Origin: Chitinophaga jiangningensis
Lineage (GTDB): Bacteria > Bacteroidota > Bacteroidia > Chitinophagales > Chitinophagaceae
Assembly: GCF_900142605.1 (NCBI RefSeq)
Contig: NZ_FRBL01000005.1
Coordinates: 372,001 to 436,000 of the forward strand
Direction: 5' to 3'
DNA: 64,000 nt
Shown here: in pieces, positions 36,399 through 45,181 of the stretch
Layout: each line of letters starts with the position of its first letter
Numbering within the stretch: position 1 is the stretch's first letter
The notes under the pieces: model-generated
The model's database searches: none
Seen by the model: the letters and a program-made list of their open reading frames with translations, nothing else
Told to the model about the DNA's origin: nothing
Made by a program: the position numbers and the translations under genes

Positions 36399-36421
36399 AA
36401 CCATGCAGAATCTGCATGGTT
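36399..36421. promoter_or_regulatory. Candidate operator palindrome of the kdp operon
   Basis: AACCATGCAG-AAT-CTGCATGGTT, two exact 10-bp arms, with flanks GGA/TCC extending the symmetry. It lies about 80-160 bp upstream of the first kdp-operon gene. Its symmetry fits a dimeric regulator; KdpE sites in enterobacteria are different and no KdpE gene is nearby. Confidence 0.45.
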
Positions 36422-36445
36422 CCTACCGTTTCTGCAAATAAAAAA

Positions 36446-36469
36446 GCCGGCTTCCATGAGGAAACCGGC
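36446..36469 (-). terminator. Terminator-like hairpin on the minus strand
   Basis: GCCGGCTTCC (36446-36455) with GGAAACCGGC (36460-36469), one mismatch. On the minus strand a run of T follows (plus AAAAAA at 36440-36445). It is downstream of the helicase terminator, so its own transcript is not identified. Confidence 0.55.
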
Positions 36470-36703
36470 GGTGTAAAAAACGGGAGACACTCCCAAAGAA
36501 TTAGGGGAACAGTACAGGTTAATTAAAGAAAAATTAGCGCAATATATATATAGATTTCAATTATTTAATTTCAATCTTTCAAATAAAATTCACATGGAAA
36601 GTTGGGTTAAAATGCTACTACTTATAGGAAATAGACTTGGGTAAACCTGAGGCAACATGCCCTAATAATTATACGATGGTTTTGCGCTTAGTTCTATCTG
36701 GAT

Positions 36704-36735
36704 AAAAAAAGCTCGCCGCAACTGGCGAGCTTTTT
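36704..36735. terminator. Terminator of the SNF2 helicase gene
   Basis: AAAAAGCTCGCC (36706-36717) with GGCGAGCTTTTT (36724-36735), T-rich on both strands. It ends the minus-strand helicase 18 bp after its stop. Confidence 0.85.
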
Positions 36736-36752
36736 CTTTATTACGTATTCAA

Positions 36753-39700
36753 TTAACTGAACAGATACAATACATCCTCTTTCGTCAGTTTCTTCACAAA
36801 TCCGTTATCGTCAGCTATAATCTCTTTTACAAGCGATTTTTTGCGCTCCTGTAACTGCAATATTTTCTCTTCTACAGTATCCTTACAAATCATACGATAA
36901 GCAAAGATATTTTTCGTTTGACCGATACGGTGAGTACGGTCGATGGCCTGTTGCTCTACGGCCGGGTTCCACCAAGGGTCCACGATGTATACGTAGTCGG
37001 CTGCGGTAAGGTTCAAACCCACACCACCGGCTTTCAGTGAAATGAGGAACACTCTGCAGTCGTCATTATTCTGGAAGTTCTGGATAGCTTTTTCACGATC
37101 CATGGTGGAGGTGCTACCATCAAAATACTCAAATGGTATTTTCATGTGTTGCAGTCTTTCACGGATCAGGCCCAGCATACCGAGGAATTGAGAGAACACC
37201 AGCACCTTGTGATTACCGATGTTTTCCGCAATTTCACGGGTGAGCTCATGAAGCTTCACGGAGTGGTTCGGGTATTGCTCGGTATCGTTGAGGATGGCCG
37301 GACTGTCGCAGATCTGACGCAGTTTCATCAGGCCCTGCAGGATGGTCAGCTGGCTGCGTTCCATACCCTGGTCCTCAATAACACCCAGGATTTTAGAGCG
37401 ATAACTGTTGCGGTATGCATCGTAAATATGGCGCTGCTCCGCATCCATTTCGCAGAAGATAACCGTTTCGATTTTCTCCGGCAGTTCCTTCGCCACCTGC
37501 TCCTTGGTCCGGCGCAGGATAAACGGATAGATCAGTTTACGCAGGTGTTCTTTTCTTTCTTCGTCCTGGAATTTGTCGATAGGTGTGGCAAACTCGTTTC
37601 TGAAGAAGTCCACACTACCCAGCATACCCGGGTTCAGGAAGTTCATCTGTGCGTAGATGTCGAATGTATTATTCTGCATCGGGGTACCGCTCAATGCCAG
37701 CCTGTTTTTGGTATGCAGCAGCTGTGCTGCCTTGGTTACTTTCGACTGTGGATTTTTAATGGCCTGGGATTCATCCAGCACCACGTAGTCGAACTCCAGT
37801 TTCATCAGTAGCTGCACATCACTGCGCAGGGTACCGTAGGTGGTAATGATCACATCAAATTTCGCCAGTTCCTCACTGCTTTTCAGTCTGGTAGGTCCGT
37901 GGTGGATATGATGTGTTATTTCTGGTGTGAATTTACGTATCTCATTTTCCCAGTTGTAGATCAGCGTGGTAGGGCATACCACAAGGGTCATACACTGACC
38001 ATGTTTATTCTTGTAGTACTGGATAAAGGTGAGCGCCTGGATGGTTTTACCAAGACCCATATCATCAGCCAGGATACCGCCCCATTTGATTTCGTCGAGG
38101 TAATTGAGCCACTGGAAACCGCTTTCCTGGTATGGGCGCAGTTGCGCGTGCAGGTTAGACGGCAGGTCGATATTGCGGATTTCATCGAACTGTAGCAGCT
38201 TACGGCGCTTTTGCTCCAGTTCTATTACTACGGCTTCATCGTCGATAAATTCATATAATTCATCTATTACGGAGAAGTTATACTTGCTGAGCTTAAGTCC
38301 TTTGTCCTTTTCCTCACCTACTTTAAACAGCAGGGAGTATTTGCGAAGCCACTCTTCAGGCAGCAAACCGAGGGAACCATCTGCCAGCTGTACATAATTT
38401 TGTTTGTTAGCCAGCGCTGACTTGATGTCCTTGATGGACACTTTCTGGTCGCCGTACAATACTTCGATCTGCGCGTCGAACCAGTCGATGCCGCTGCTGA
38501 TCTGCAGATTAGTAACCGGCTTATGTGAGCTGAATTTGAAGTTGCGCAGGTTATCGAAGCCGAATACACGAACATCCATTTCCTTCAGTGCATCAAAGAA
38601 GAGGAAAAACCAGTTGTTCTTCAGTGCTTCTTTTGCACGCAGGTAGAAGTAGTTGTGATTTTCGTTCTGGGAGAAGTTGGTGTGCAGGGTCCGGAGTTTG
38701 TTTACAAACTCTTCTTCTGCCTCTTTATTACGCTGTATAACGATGACCTTATTCCCTTCCTGGACGGTGATTTTAGCTTCATCATTCCATTCTACTTCCT
38801 GGCCGCGGTAGGCAAAGCCTGGCTGGATAATGAAGGTTTCACCCATTTCTTTGAGGTATACCCTGTTTTCCGGCTTCAGGTCTTTTACTTCGGCCAGCAG
38901 GCCGCTGTCGAACTGAATATCGTATTGTCTGCTGAGTGGCAGCAGGTAATCTTTGAGATATACCGGCCATTCCTTGTTGGATATACGCAGTTTGCCGTTT
39001 TGGCGGAAGAGTTCCACGTGAAGGGCGTCCTGCGGATTTTCGAACATATACACCACGTTCTGGTGGAGGAATAGCAGGGGGCTTTCCCAGGCATTTTTGG
39101 AAACGTTTACTTCTTCGCCTTCGATGGACACGAAGCATTCGACTTCCACATGTGTATTGCCTGTATGAGTTTTGATGATGAGTTTGAGTCGCTCTGCGCC
39201 CAGTTGCAGTGGTACCAGACTTTTGGTCTTAAACGGCTGGCGGTTGGGCAGCAGGAAGATGAGTCCCTGTTCGGCCAGCTGCGGAAACAGTTTGGCGAGT
39301 TTGGGATGCAGGTATTCCAGCATCAGCTCTTTGGTTTCGGTAGGGAGTTCTTCTGCATTTTCGTGCGTGATATTTTCCCAGATACCGGCAAAGGGTGAAT
39401 TTTTGCTGAGGAATTTGCTTACTTCCGCATTCTGAAGTTTACGTACCGGTGCAATCAGGTCGCGGTCTTTTTCCTTGAACTGGTAAAAGTCCACATATTT
39501 TGTGAGGTCCAGTTTACTGGCGAGAGATACGAATTCCGTTTGTTCATCGTTTACCTCTCCACTAACCAGGTCCAGCCTGAAGTAGGGGTACAGTGGTTCA
39601 TTTGCGTTAAATACAACGGCGAGGCGTTGCGTAACGGTCATGGTTTCGTCCGCGGGTGGGGTGACAGGTGCCGCTGGCTGGCGGCCGATAGCCGAACCGT

Positions 39701-40490
39701 CTACGCGTTTGATGCTAGGGTCCAGCACGCGGAGAAAGGGTTTTCCTTCATTATAGGAAAAGGCAAATTTTCCGTCCAGGTCATCTGTCAGCGAGTAACC
39801 GTAGAGGGAAAGGAGTTTGTTCTTTTCCTTATCCCAGTTACGGAGGGTATCGAAATAAAAGGGCCCGTGTTTCTGCAACAGTTGCAGAAACAGCGTGGCT
39901 TTATGTACGCAGAGCGCATGTTCTGTTTCATCGCAGGTGCAATGGGTATCGAAAAAGCGTTCTTCGTTTCGTTGAATGATCAGTGGGAATTCCTGTTTGT
40001 CGACCGTAAGGGTGGCTTCTACCTTCTCATCTTTCGCGTAGGTAACTTTAGCCGGTTTTTCTTTGGCCAGTTTTTCCGCGGTGGCAAATATGCTACCTGA
40101 GGTCAGGAGCTTAATTGTTTTGATGTCGATGGATTTCATTTTGATCAGGGTATGTTGCTGATCAAACTGTGAGTCGAAGCTTTCAAACTGGTTCTTATCC
40201 AGCATTTCCTGTAGCTGGAATAATGCTGCGGCCTCGTGGCGGCAGATGTCTCCCAGGTTATAAGGACATTGGCATCGGATGGACATTCCTGAGTTATCGC
40301 CGTATTTGTTGATGGATACGCGATAGTAGTTGGCATGAGTGTCGCTCTTCACGCGGAAGGTTGCTGATTTAAGCACGGGGTCTGCCTCGATGAGCTCAAC
40401 ACCCCCGGTCGAAAATATACGCTTCCCCCTGCGGATCACTTCATCAGTGCCGTTATTGTAAACATATTTTAGCAAATGGGGTAGCGACAT
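36753..40490 (-). CDS. SWIM and SNF2-type helicase (DEAD/DEAH, Swi2/Snf2)
   Basis: 1245 aa, cytoplasmic. Two zinc-binding SWIM-like motifs are visible: IRCQCPYNLGDICRH (about 71-85) and CTCDETEHALCVH (about 183-197). The helicase core is in the C-terminal half: Walker A LADDMGLGKTIQALTF (~810), DExx box VVLDESQAIKN (~905), and the C-lobe FLISLKAGGVGLNLTAADYV and DRTHRIGQTK (Q/R motif). SNF2 proteins translocate on dsDNA and remodel DNA-protein complexes; bacterial SWIM-SNF2 proteins are poorly characterised. It is monocistronic; a repeat-rich 600-bp gap lies upstream. Confidence 0.92.
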   Translation of the reverse strand: MSLPHLLKYVYNNGTDEVIRRGKRIFSTGGVELIEADPVLKSATFRVKSDTHANYYRVSINKYGDNSGMSIRCQCPYNLGDICRHEAAALFQLQEMLDKNQFESFDSQFDQQHTLIKMKSIDIKTIKLLTSGSIFATAEKLAKEKPAKVTYAKDEKVEATLTVDKQEFPLIIQRNEERFFDTHCTCDETEHALCVHKATLFLQLLQKHGPFYFDTLRNWDKEKNKLLSLYGYSLTDDLDGKFAFSYNEGKPFLRVLDPSIKRVDGSAIGRQPAAPVTPPADETMTVTQRLAVVFNANEPLYPYFRLDLVSGEVNDEQTEFVSLASKLDLTKYVDFYQFKEKDRDLIAPVRKLQNAEVSKFLSKNSPFAGIWENITHENAEELPTETKELMLEYLHPKLAKLFPQLAEQGLIFLLPNRQPFKTKSLVPLQLGAERLKLIIKTHTGNTHVEVECFVSIEGEEVNVSKNAWESPLLFLHQNVVYMFENPQDALHVELFRQNGKLRISNKEWPVYLKDYLLPLSRQYDIQFDSGLLAEVKDLKPENRVYLKEMGETFIIQPGFAYRGQEVEWNDEAKITVQEGNKVIVIQRNKEAEEEFVNKLRTLHTNFSQNENHNYFYLRAKEALKNNWFFLFFDALKEMDVRVFGFDNLRNFKFSSHKPVTNLQISSGIDWFDAQIEVLYGDQKVSIKDIKSALANKQNYVQLADGSLGLLPEEWLRKYSLLFKVGEEKDKGLKLSKYNFSVIDELYEFIDDEAVVIELEQKRRKLLQFDEIRNIDLPSNLHAQLRPYQESGFQWLNYLDEIKWGGILADDMGLGKTIQALTFIQYYKNKHGQCMTLVVCPTTLIYNWENEIRKFTPEITHHIHHGPTRLKSSEELAKFDVIITTYGTLRSDVQLLMKLEFDYVVLDESQAIKNPQSKVTKAAQLLHTKNRLALSGTPMQNNTFDIYAQMNFLNPGMLGSVDFFRNEFATPIDKFQDEERKEHLRKLIYPFILRRTKEQVAKELPEKIETVIFCEMDAEQRHIYDAYRNSYRSKILGVIEDQGMERSQLTILQGLMKLRQICDSPAILNDTEQYPNHSVKLHELTREIAENIGNHKVLVFSQFLGMLGLIRERLQHMKIPFEYFDGSTSTMDREKAIQNFQNNDDCRVFLISLKAGGVGLNLTAADYVYIVDPWWNPAVEQQAIDRTHRIGQTKNIFAYRMICKDTVEEKILQLQERKKSLVKEIIADDNGFVKKLTKEDVLYLFS

Positions 40491-40735
40491 ACTATCTGTT
40501 GTTGCCTTGGTTTTGATTTACCAGCCAAAGGGTTAAAATAAGAAAAAAAAGCTTTCGGCAGCTGGTAAAAAGGCAATCCACAAAAGTAAGCAAAAAATCT
40601 CCAATGAAAAAGATTCAAGCCTACGGCCGAAGACACATCTTTTCTTTAAAAATAAGTAAAAAAATGAATTTTAAAAAGGTTGATTTTCAGGTGTAAAAAA
40701 TGAAGAAAAAGTATTGATTTTTAGTTTTGTGAGAT

Positions 40736-40985
40736 GCAAAACCTTCGGTTTTGCTGGTGTGGTTCCGCGCTGCGCGCGGGAGGTTACCGCCGGTTTTCTC
40801 TTATTGCCAAGGCTGTGTAAGGCTATGCCTCATGTGATGACCTGGGCTGGTGACGCCATGCTATGCGGGCGGCTACCGACGGGTTTCTCTTGTTGGTAAC
40901 GCTGGGTAAAGTTATGCAGTCTGCCTCGACACCGTAGGAGCATACCGCCCGGCGGCGGCCCCCAATGACACCGAAGGTGTCATTG
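40736..40985. repeat. Dispersed palindromic element with internal direct repeat (copy 3)
   Basis: Bounded by GCAAAACC-TTC-GGTTTTGC (40736-40754) and CAATGACACC-GAA-GGTGTCATTG (40963-40985). Inside, an imperfect direct repeat of ~46 bp occurs at 40785-40830 and 40874-40919 (both start TACCG and end with TATGC). GGTTCCGCGCTGCGCGCG at 40761-40778 matches the reverse complement of copy 2. Confidence 0.75.
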
Positions 40986-41052
40986 CAATGGTACTCACAC
41001 ACTGTGGACCGGACCCACATAAGGAAAGAGCGGTCAAATGCCTGCTATAACA

Positions 41053-41081
41053 AAATAAAAAGGGTGCCGCTGGCACCCCTT
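41053..41081 (-). terminator. Terminator of comB
   Basis: Minus-strand hairpin GGGTGCC-AGC-GGCACCC (41078-41062) followed by TTTTTATTTT, ending 7 bp after the comB stop. Confidence 0.85.
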
Positions 41082-41088
41082 CAAACAA

Positions 41089-41826
41089 TTATTTAACAGA
41101 AACCTCTTCCGCCACCAGCTCTCCATTTTTGAAAAGCGGCAGCACATTCGCACCGTCCGGCGTGAGGCAATACTGAATATCTTTTTCCAGGCCGTATTTA
41201 GCAAGGCGCTTATAATGCGATGCCTGTTTCATAAAAGTAAAAACATCGCCCTGCGCTGCTTCGTACATAGTTTCGGCAGCAAGTGCAGAATCGCAGTTCA
41301 CTTCAAAATGGGATTTGATCCTGCTTACCACAGCCCCGGCAAAGAGGGTATCTTCGAGGTTTACCCTGTCTTTCCAGGCGGCGCAGCCGAGGATAACATT
41401 TTGCCCCTGGGATACCAGGTAATCGCAAACAGCGCTGATATTAGGGAAAGAGCCGGTAACGATCTGAATGGCATCTTTAGCCATGTGCAGTAGTTTAGTA
41501 CCGTTGGTGGTGGTGAGCACCAGTGTTTTTCCTTCAATAAATTCGCGGGGATATTCGAAAGGGGAGTTGCCGTGTACCAGGCCTTCCGCCACTTTACCAT
41601 CGCGCTCTCCGGCGGTGATGCCGTCAATAGCGCGACCAATATTCACACATTCTTCCACGGTGGCCACCGGGATCACCCGTGCCGCCCCATTGTACAGGGC
41701 CGTACAGATCGTTGAAGTTGCCCGCAGTACATCAATAATAACTACGATGCTGTTTTTTACATCATACAGATGCAGCAGAGCCGGAGATAAACATACTTCC
41801 AGACTCGGTTTGTTACTTTCTGTCAT
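41089..41826 (-). CDS. comB: 2-phosphosulfolactate phosphatase
   Basis: 245 aa. The ComB signature is seen as VVIIDVLRATSTICTALYNGAARV near residues 27-50, ITAGERDGKVAEG and LTTTNGTKLL. The Mg-dependent enzyme removes phosphate from 2-phospho-3-sulfolactate to give sulfolactate, known from coenzyme M synthesis. In Bacteroidota, sulfolactate-type intermediates could serve other sulfonates (sulfonolipids are common in this phylum), but that link is inferred and no other gene of such a pathway is here. It is 16 bp downstream of the SRPBCC gene, same strand. Confidence 0.88.
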   Translation of the reverse strand: MTESNKPSLEVCLSPALLHLYDVKNSIVVIIDVLRATSTICTALYNGAARVIPVATVEECVNIGRAIDGITAGERDGKVAEGLVHGNSPFEYPREFIEGKTLVLTTTNGTKLLHMAKDAIQIVTGSFPNISAVCDYLVSQGQNVILGCAAWKDRVNLEDTLFAGAVVSRIKSHFEVNCDSALAAETMYEAAQGDVFTFMKQASHYKRLAKYGLEKDIQYCLTPDGANVLPLFKNGELVAEEVSVK

Positions 41827-41842
41827 TCAGTTGCATTTTGCA

Positions 41843-42316
41843 TTAATCAAGGATCACCCGCCACTTGTCAGATTCCGCATATTCCTTAATAGTATCGTTG
41901 CGAAGGCATAACAGCTTCGTCATATAGTTTACCAGGTAAAAGCGCTCCACCATTCTGCCCAGCCAGCCGTAAGGCGTGCCGAACTCCATCAGGTCAATCA
42001 TGACGGTACCGTTGCCGATCTCTTTATAGTAGTGATCATGCTTCATAAATGTAAAATCTCCCTCCTCCATTTCGTCGGTGAAGTGAACATTCTTATCCAT
42101 GGCAGTGATTTTGGTGGTCAACTGCCTGAGCTTCCCCAGGTGTTTGGCCTGCCAGGTCACCCATTCCCCCAGGGAAATCAGTCCGCTGGTTTTACCTTTA
42201 ATCGGCTCTTCCTTGGTGCGCTCCATACTCTTTTTATGGAGCCCTATACTACGGCTAAGGTCAAAGACCCGCTCCCGCGGTGCGTGGATGACGGTCGTCA
42301 GATGAATAGTGGGCAT
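41843..42316 (-). CDS. SRPBCC-family protein (polyketide cyclase/dehydrase-like)
   Basis: 157 aa from ATG at 42316 (MPTIHLTTVIHAP). An in-frame ATG 26 codons upstream gives a hydrophobic but unconvincing leader. Family features: hydrophobic-pocket fold with VIHAPRERVFDLSRSIGLHKKSM and LGEWVTWQAKHLGK, then DLMEFGTPYGWLGRMVER near the C-terminus, typical of CoQ10-binding-like START proteins. Small-molecule or lipid binding is inferred. 16 bp upstream of comB; 109 bp downstream of gcvT. Confidence 0.8.
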   Translation of the reverse strand: MPTIHLTTVIHAPRERVFDLSRSIGLHKKSMERTKEEPIKGKTSGLISLGEWVTWQAKHLGKLRQLTTKITAMDKNVHFTDEMEEGDFTFMKHDHYYKEIGNGTVMIDLMEFGTPYGWLGRMVERFYLVNYMTKLLCLRNDTIKEYAESDKWRVILD

Positions 42317-42425
42317 AGATATGGTGTAATTACAAAAATTCCGGTACCCGGAAATTCCAGGCACCGAAATTAATAATATTAACCGGCTATTCATATTTGA
42401 ATTCGCCGGTACAACAATTTTATGC

Positions 42426-43508
42426 TTATCCCAGGAAAGGAACTTTTACCACTTTTGCTTTCAGCAGCTTGTCACGTACAGCTATAAAGATTTCAGAATC
42501 CAGCGCTGCAGATGAAGTTTGAACGTATCCGAGGCCGATGGCTTTTTGCAGGCTTGGCGACTGGGTACCGGAAGTTACACGGCCAATCACGTTGCCGGTA
42601 GCATCCTTAATTTCGTAATCATGGCGGGGGATACCCTTGTCCACCATTTCAAAACCTACCAGTTTCTGTGCTACGCCATTTGCTTTCTGTGCTTCGAAAA
42701 TAGCGCGGGAAGGAAAATCCTTGGTGAATTTGGTAATCCAGCCCAAACCTGCTTCCATAGGGGAAGTGCGGTCGTCGATATCGTTACCATAGAGGCAGAA
42801 GCCCATTTCCAGGCGGAGGGTATCACGTGCACCCAGGCCGATTGGTTTCAGACCTTTACCCAGAGAAAACAGTGCATCCCAGATTTTGTCGGCAGCACCA
42901 TCCGCATCTTCAAAATATATTTCAATACCGCCGGCTCCAGTGTAGCCGGTAGCGCTGATCAGCACATTAGGAACGCCCGCAAATTCGCCTTTCGCGAAAG
43001 TGTAATATTTCAGGTTTACCAGGTCGATCTCGGTCAGCGGCTGCAGCATGCTGGTGGCATTAGGGCCCTGGATGGCGAGGAGACAGGTTTTATCGGAAAT
43101 ATTGTGCATTTCCACATTCTTCGTGTTGAACTGACTGATTCTGTTCCAGTCTTTTTCAATGTTGCTGGCATTCACCACCAACATATACACGTTGTTTGGC
43201 TCAATGCAATAAACCAGCAAATCATCTACGATACCACCCTCATCGTTTGGCAGGCAGCTGTACTGCGCTTTACCGGCAGTGAGTTTGGAGGCATCGTTGG
43301 AGGTTACCCGCTGAATCAGGTCCAGCGCATTTTCCCCTTTCAGAATAAACTCGCCCATGTGGCTCACATCAAAAACTCCTGCATTGGTGCGTACGGCCTG
43401 ATGTTCGTCGTTGATACCTGTATAGGATATTGGCATGTTGTAACCTGCGAATGGAGCCATTTTCGCACCCAGCGCAATGTGTTTTTCTGTAAAAGGCGTG
43501 TTTTTCAT
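42426..43508 (-). CDS. gcvT: Glycine cleavage system aminomethyltransferase
   Basis: 360 aa, standard T-protein length. It moves the methylene group of H-protein-bound aminomethyl to tetrahydrofolate. Landmarks: PFAGYNMPISYTGINDEHQAVRTNAGVFDVSHMGE, LAIQGPNATSML, GYTGAGGIEIYFED (the folate-site GYTGE segment with G in place of E), GLGARDTLRLEMGFCLYGND, and the C-terminal barrel. GcvH, GcvP and Lpd genes are not adjacent. The 109-bp gap to the SRPBCC gene holds no clear promoter; gcvT itself has a good one. Confidence 0.95.
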   Translation of the reverse strand: MKNTPFTEKHIALGAKMAPFAGYNMPISYTGINDEHQAVRTNAGVFDVSHMGEFILKGENALDLIQRVTSNDASKLTAGKAQYSCLPNDEGGIVDDLLVYCIEPNNVYMLVVNASNIEKDWNRISQFNTKNVEMHNISDKTCLLAIQGPNATSMLQPLTEIDLVNLKYYTFAKGEFAGVPNVLISATGYTGAGGIEIYFEDADGAADKIWDALFSLGKGLKPIGLGARDTLRLEMGFCLYGNDIDDRTSPMEAGLGWITKFTKDFPSRAIFEAQKANGVAQKLVGFEMVDKGIPRHDYEIKDATGNVIGRVTSGTQSPSLQKAIGLGYVQTSSAALDSEIFIAVRDKLLKAKVVKVPFLG

Positions 43509-43528
43509 ACTTATTTTTTAAAACGCGG

Positions 43529-43555
43529 CAAAAATAGCATTTTGACCTATACCAA
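43529..43555 (-). promoter_or_regulatory. Promoter of gcvT
   Basis: On the minus strand TTG (43555-43553), a 16-bp spacer and TATTTTTG (43536-43529) match the -33/-7 pattern, 21 bp before the start codon. No gcv-type glycine riboswitch is visible. Confidence 0.55.
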
Positions 43556-43678
43556 CAGCAAACCCCATTCTACGAATGACGATTAGCAGACCGAAGGATT
43601 ATATTATAAATAGCTAATATACAATGGATAGTAAAAAAAGAACTGGCACGAATTTCTTTATTGCACAGAGGTAATTCG

Positions 43679-43686
43679 TAATTTTG
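43679..43686 (+). promoter_or_regulatory. -7 promoter element of the M28 peptidase gene
   Basis: TAATTTTG, with TTG at 43661-43663 upstream (spacer 15, slightly short), 26 bp before the start codon. Confidence 0.45.
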
Positions 43687-43711
43687 CCTTCACACCCAAA
43701 ACCAGTTTGCT

Positions 43712-45067
43712 GTGAAAAAGATCACCTGGCTTTTACCATTGGTAGTGACTACCGTGTTAGTAAGCGCACAGAAAAAGAGCGACCGAAAAACCCTGACAAA
43801 CCTGCAACAGCACATCAGCTATCTCAGCAGCGACAAGCTGGAAGGCCGCCTCACCGGCGCTCCCGGCGAAAAACTGGCTGCGGAATACATCCAGAGCCAG
43901 ATGCAGCAGATAGGCCTCGTTCCCAAAGGAACGGATGGCTTTCTGCAAACCTTTTCTGTAAAAGAAGGTCGCGAACCCGCGGCCAACTGCAGCTTTGAAC
44001 TCAATCACCGGCCACTCACCGCAGGCACCCAATACATCCCACTGCCGTTTACGGCCACCAAAGCGGCAAAAGGAGAGGTGCTGCCACAGGCAAACGAACC
44101 GGATAACATCTGGCTGATCAATGTGGCCGAGCTGGACTCAACTAAGTTCACGTCGCGCAGAGAGCTGTACAAGCGCGAAACCGCTGAAGCCGCAAAGGCT
44201 GGCGCTACGGGCGTTATTTTCTTCAACGGCACTGAATCTCTCCCCGAAATAAACAGCTGGCTCGAAACCAATGAAACAGCAGCCTCCATCCCCGCAGTAT
44301 GGGTGAGCAAAGAGATCAGCAAAATACTGGACGACGAAAATGCCAACAGCTTCCTTATTCAACTTAATGTAGCCCTCAAACCGGTTAAAAGAACCGGCAC
44401 CAACGTAATTGGTTATGTAGATAATAAAGCCGCACGCACCGTGATCATCGGGGCACATTACGACCATCTAGGCTACGGCGAGGATAACAATGGCCTCACC
44501 AAAGGAAAAGTGCTGTACCATGGCGCCAATGATAATGCCAGCGGCATTGCAGCACTGCTGGAGCTGGCGCGACAGATAAAAGCATCTAAATTAAAGAACA
44601 CAAACTTTCTGTTTGTAGCCTTCTCCGGTAATGAGCAGTCCCTCAGTGGCTCTAAATACCTGACTGCCAATAGCCCGATCGATCTTAGTCAGGCCAATTA
44701 TATGCTCAACCTGGACATGATAGGCCGGCTCAATACCACCCATGGCCTTCAGATTGCCGGCATGGGCACCAGCCCTTCCTGGACCAAATTGCTGGAAAAC
44801 ACCAACAAGGAAACCAAAGTGGTGTACGAAGCCAGTGGCGTTGGTAACTCAGACCACACCTCCTTTTACCGGAAACAAATACCCGTGCTGTTCTTCTTTA
44901 CCGGCATGGAAGATTACCATCAGCCGGAAGACAGCGCCGATAAAATCAATTATGAAGGCACCCTCACCGTGATGAAAGTGGTGTTTGAGCTGATTGAAAA
45001 AACCGATACTATCGAAAAACTGGCCTTTACCGCTACCCCGGAACCTACCACCGCGGCCATCAAATAA
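43712..45067 (+). CDS. M28-family peptidase homologue with altered catalytic Glu
   Basis: 451 aa with a signal peptide (MKKITWLLPLVVTTVLVSAQ). A PA-like insert domain (about 130-230: AEAAKAGATGVIFFNG) precedes and follows the M28 peptidase fold. The zinc ligands appear intact: GAHYDHLG (H), GANDNASG (bridging D), E308, NLDMIG (D) and DYHQPEDS (H). In active M28 aminopeptidases the next-to-ligand residue is the general base Glu (GEE motif); here the sequence is FSGNEQSLSGS with Asn at residue 307. It may be inactive or use another base. Periplasmic. A 114-bp gap separates it from the following small genes. Confidence 0.85.
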   Translation: MKKITWLLPLVVTTVLVSAQKKSDRKTLTNLQQHISYLSSDKLEGRLTGAPGEKLAAEYIQSQMQQIGLVPKGTDGFLQTFSVKEGREPAANCSFELNHRPLTAGTQYIPLPFTATKAAKGEVLPQANEPDNIWLINVAELDSTKFTSRRELYKRETAEAAKAGATGVIFFNGTESLPEINSWLETNETAASIPAVWVSKEISKILDDENANSFLIQLNVALKPVKRTGTNVIGYVDNKAARTVIIGAHYDHLGYGEDNNGLTKGKVLYHGANDNASGIAALLELARQIKASKLKNTNFLFVAFSGNEQSLSGSKYLTANSPIDLSQANYMLNLDMIGRLNTTHGLQIAGMGTSPSWTKLLENTNKETKVVYEASGVGNSDHTSFYRKQIPVLFFFTGMEDYHQPEDSADKINYEGTLTVMKVVFELIEKTDTIEKLAFTATPEPTTAAIK

Positions 45068-45181
45068 TCAAAGCTGATGCTGATATACTAACGAATTTTA
45101 TAAATTCGCAATTCGTTTCTGTCCGACTATACCATAGGTGGACAGTATTGCGTAATTTGTAATTCGTAATCAAATTCCTGA

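Larger units (their letters stand above)
36317..36752. other. 436-bp region upstream of kdp and downstream of the helicase
   Basis: Contains a candidate kdp operator palindrome (36399-36421), a minus-strand terminator (36446-36469) and the helicase terminator (36704-36735). The 230 bp between the two terminators have no convincing ORF (a 22-codon frame at most). They could hold a small RNA, since the second minus-strand terminator has no gene to end. The kdp promoter is not obvious: no TAnnTTTG match near the start. Confidence 0.5.
40491..41088. other. 598-bp repeat-rich intergenic region
   Basis: Holds a dispersed palindromic element (40736-40985) and the comB terminator (41053-41081). Frames of 60-65 codons exist here on both strands but are formed by the repeats and have no start context; I do not call them genes. 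40491-40735 is AT-rich and likely contains the helicase promoter, but no clean TAnnTTTG box is visible. Confidence 0.6.
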
